From CAYVQU01 sp964453155 (lineage in GTDB: Bacteria > Chloroflexota > Anaerolineae > Anaerolineales > UBA11858), in assembly GCA_964453155.1 (NCBI GenBank), contig CAYVQU010000230.1, positions 1 through 7,342 of the forward strand: a stretch of 7,342 nt of DNA. The letters run 5' to 3'. The translations under genes were made by a program, and so were the position numbers. Positions 5,445 through 7,342 of this stretch are shown here, piece by piece (the stretch's first letter is position 1; the number at the start of each line of letters is the position of its first letter). The notes beneath the pieces are model-generated. The model searched no databases and was not told the origin of the DNA. It worked only from the letters and a program-made list of their open reading frames with translations.

Positions 5445-7127
5445 ATGAGCGACCGTCCATGGCTTGAGCGTTATGATGAGGGTGTCCCTCACAAAATCGA
5501 CTACCCTGAAGTCCCCCTGTTTTATTTCCTAGAAGAATCAGCCCGTAAGTATCCCGATCAACCCTGTACCATTTTTAAAGGCGCTAAAATTTCCTACCAG
5601 GAGATGAACACCATCACCGACCGGTTAGCTGCCGGTCTGTCTGATTTGGGAATAAAAAAGGGGGACCGGGTTGGTATTTTTATTCCAAACACGCCTCAAT
5701 TTGTTATGGCCTATTTCGCAGCCCTCAAATTAGGCGCAATCGTGGTTGCGACCAACCCCTTATATACCGCCCGCGAAATTGAACATCAGGCCAACGATTC
5801 GGGTATGGAAATAATGATCGTTATGAGTAATTTCTACGATCAGGTCAAAGCCGTTCAACCAAAAACAAAAATTAAAAAATTTGTTGTCACCAACATCAAA
5901 GAAACATTACCACCCATTACGGCTTTCTTGTTCACTTTACTTAAAGAGAAGAAAGCTGGTTTTCGAATTGAATTGGCCGAGGGGGATGTCTGGATGCAGG
6001 ACTTAATAAATGCCCATTCCCCTGAAGACCGGCCACAAGTAGAAGTCGGCCCTGATGACGATGCCATTTTTCAATACAGTGGGGGGACGACCGGTACGCC
6101 GAAAGCCGCGATCGCAATGCATCGCAATTTGGTCGCCAATACCCTACAAATCAAAAACTGGATGGTGAGTTGCGAGGAGGGTTCCGAAGTCGTCTTAATG
6201 GCCATTCCGCTATACCATGTTTACGGCATGGTTGCTGGGATGAATTATGCCCTAACTGCCGGAGCCTCCCTCGTAATGGTACCAAATGCCAGAGATATCA
6301 AAGATGATTTGGATAACCTCCAAAAATATAAAGCTACCATCTTCCCAGCAGTACCAGCCCTCTATAACGCCATCAATAATTGGCCCGATGTCATCGCTGG
6401 GAAGTATGATCTCAGCTCAATTAAAGCCTGTATCTCAGGATCGGCTGCGTTGATGCGGGAGACGAAAGAGAAATTCGAGGCGGTTACCGGAGGAGTCGTG
6501 TTTGAGGGGTATGGTCTCTCTGAAGCGCCAACCGCCACCCACTGCAACCCGCAAATGGGTGAAAACCGCACTGGCTCGATCGGTTTACCTTTCCCGGATG
6601 TTGATGCCCGGATCATCAGTCTGGATGATGAAGTCACGGTGTTAGGTCCTGGGGAAGTGGGCGAGTTAGTGATTAAGGGCCCCCAAGTTTTCAAGGGCTA
6701 CTTCAACATGCCCACCGAAACCAAAAATGCCCTGCGTGATGGCTGGTTATACACAGGCGATATCGCCAGTATGGACGAAGATGGATATTTCTATATCGTG
6801 GATCGCAAAAAAGAGGTCATGAAACCAGGCGGTTTCCAGGTTTGGCCGCGGGAAGTTGAAGAAGTCATTTCAGATCACCCCAAAGTGTTCGAAGTTGGGG
6901 TGGCGGGTATTCCCGATCCCAATCGCGGTGAAACGGTCAAAGCCTGGGTCGTATTACAACCCGATGAAAGCCTGACTGCCGAAGAAATTCGAGAATTTTG
7001 TAAAGAGAATTTAGCAGCCTATAAAGTTCCCACTCACATTGAGTTCAGAGCGGAGTTACCCAAAACTACCGTTGGCAAAATCCTCCGACGGGAACTGGTC
7101 CGCGAACATAACGAAGCGCAAGGGTAA
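5445..7127 (+). CDS. fadD: FadD-like long-chain acyl-CoA ligase (AMP-binding)
   Basis: This enzyme activates fatty acids with ATP to acyl-AMP and then to acyl-CoA, feeding beta-oxidation or lipid synthesis. Its 560 residues match the length of typical FadD. The adenylate-forming motifs appear in order: phosphate-binding YSGGTTGTPK (211-220), EGYGLSEA (354-361), YTGD with Asp439 binding ribose (436-439), the DRKKE hinge (453-457) leading into the fatty-acyl-CoA synthetase signature KPGGFQVWPREVEE, and PKTTVGKILRREL with catalytic Lys545. The residue after the phosphate loop Lys220 is Ala (KAA) where KGA is usual, a mild change. The long-chain substrate is inferred from resemblance; medium-chain acids are possible. 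It has its own promoter at 5319-5346, a strong ribosome binding site and a terminator at 7148-7179, so it is probably a single-gene unit. Confidence 0.93.
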   Translation: MSDRPWLERYDEGVPHKIDYPEVPLFYFLEESARKYPDQPCTIFKGAKISYQEMNTITDRLAAGLSDLGIKKGDRVGIFIPNTPQFVMAYFAALKLGAIVVATNPLYTAREIEHQANDSGMEIMIVMSNFYDQVKAVQPKTKIKKFVVTNIKETLPPITAFLFTLLKEKKAGFRIELAEGDVWMQDLINAHSPEDRPQVEVGPDDDAIFQYSGGTTGTPKAAIAMHRNLVANTLQIKNWMVSCEEGSEVVLMAIPLYHVYGMVAGMNYALTAGASLVMVPNARDIKDDLDNLQKYKATIFPAVPALYNAINNWPDVIAGKYDLSSIKACISGSAALMRETKEKFEAVTGGVVFEGYGLSEAPTATHCNPQMGENRTGSIGLPFPDVDARIISLDDEVTVLGPGEVGELVIKGPQVFKGYFNMPTETKNALRDGWLYTGDIASMDEDGYFYIVDRKKEVMKPGGFQVWPREVEEVISDHPKVFEVGVAGIPDPNRGETVKAWVVLQPDESLTAEEIREFCKENLAAYKVPTHIEFRAELPKTTVGKILRRELVREHNEAQG

Positions 7128-7147
7128 ATTCAAATCACAACTAATCG

Positions 7148-7179
7148 AGCGGCCGTTTCTTCGGAAAGCGGCCGCTTTT
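7148..7179 (+). terminator. Intrinsic terminator after the acyl-CoA ligase, with UUCG loop
   Basis: AGCGGCCG (7148-7155) pairs with CGGCCGCT (7169-7176), and TTTC pairs with GAAA, around a TTCG loop closed by C-G, with one bulged G at 7168. The stem runs into TTTT (7176-7179). It begins 20 bases after the stop codon. The cUUCGg tetraloop is an especially stable type. Confidence 0.9.
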
Positions 7180-7342
7180 CTATTGCCGATTAATTGGGGG
7201 TACAGTAAGATTGGGTGATTTTTTCCAAAACGCAACCCAATAGAAAGTGACCAGAAATGACCAACAAAAAAACAACCCCAGCGCGGGTAGTTATACCAAT
7301 TGCTTATTGAGACGCCATGAATGGAACGACTGCGTTATGAAC

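Noticed and set aside
6362..6694. 110-residue minus-strand frame inside the acyl-CoA ligase
   Set aside because: It is a shadow of a fully supported gene, with no ribosome site or promoter.
7210..7241. ATTGGGT/ACCCAAT inverted repeat with an 18-base loop
   Set aside because: The stem is only seven pairs with a wide loop and no T-run after it; likely chance.
7247..7342. Open frames at the right edge: GTG 7247 open for 32 codons, ATG 7321 reading MERLRYE, and minus-strand tails such as VHNAVVPFMASQ
   Set aside because: All are too short and run off the window; none has a clear ribosome site or recognisable sequence, so I cannot tell which, if any, is real.

Overview
The window looks like an ordinary chromosomal stretch of a Chloroflexota bacterium, most likely Anaerolineae-like. 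This placement is an inference. It rests on an exported lipoprotein with a Thr/Pro-rich linker, a divergent PlsY, a lone polytopic membrane protein beside a yraN-miaA pair, and moderate GC content with sigma70-type promoters. No rRNA, tRNA, CRISPR array, insertion sequence or phage gene is visible.

Layout. Positions 1-872 (minus) hold the first 290 codons of a secreted lipoprotein with Asp-box (BNR) repeats, cut by the left edge. Positions 873-1244 are a regulatory region with two divergent sigma70-like promoters and a perfect 14-bp inverted repeat that brackets one of them. Positions 1245-2120 (plus) encode a metallo-beta-lactamase-fold hydrolase. A 23-bp perfect hairpin at 2176-2225 separates it from the convergent plsY-like gene (2263-2949, minus). 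Behind that, on the same strand, is a nine-helix membrane protein of unknown function (3124-3939). Diverging from it are yraN (start corrected to GTG 3988) and miaA (4337-5284), which overlap by 17 bases. Positions 5445-7127 encode a FadD-like acyl-CoA ligase with its own near-consensus promoter and a cUUCGg-loop terminator. The last 160 bases hold no gene I can support.

How the genes relate. Two enzymes concern acyl chains: PlsY starts phospholipid synthesis and the ligase activates fatty acids. They are on opposite strands with separate signals, so they are not an operon. YraN and MiaA look translationally coupled. MiaA modifies tRNA; the role of YraN is unsettled.

I do not see a convincing new multi-gene system. 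The items most worth checking are the promoter-bracketing inverted repeat at 1014-1079 and the PlsY homologue, which has an insertion and changed residues in its conserved motifs.
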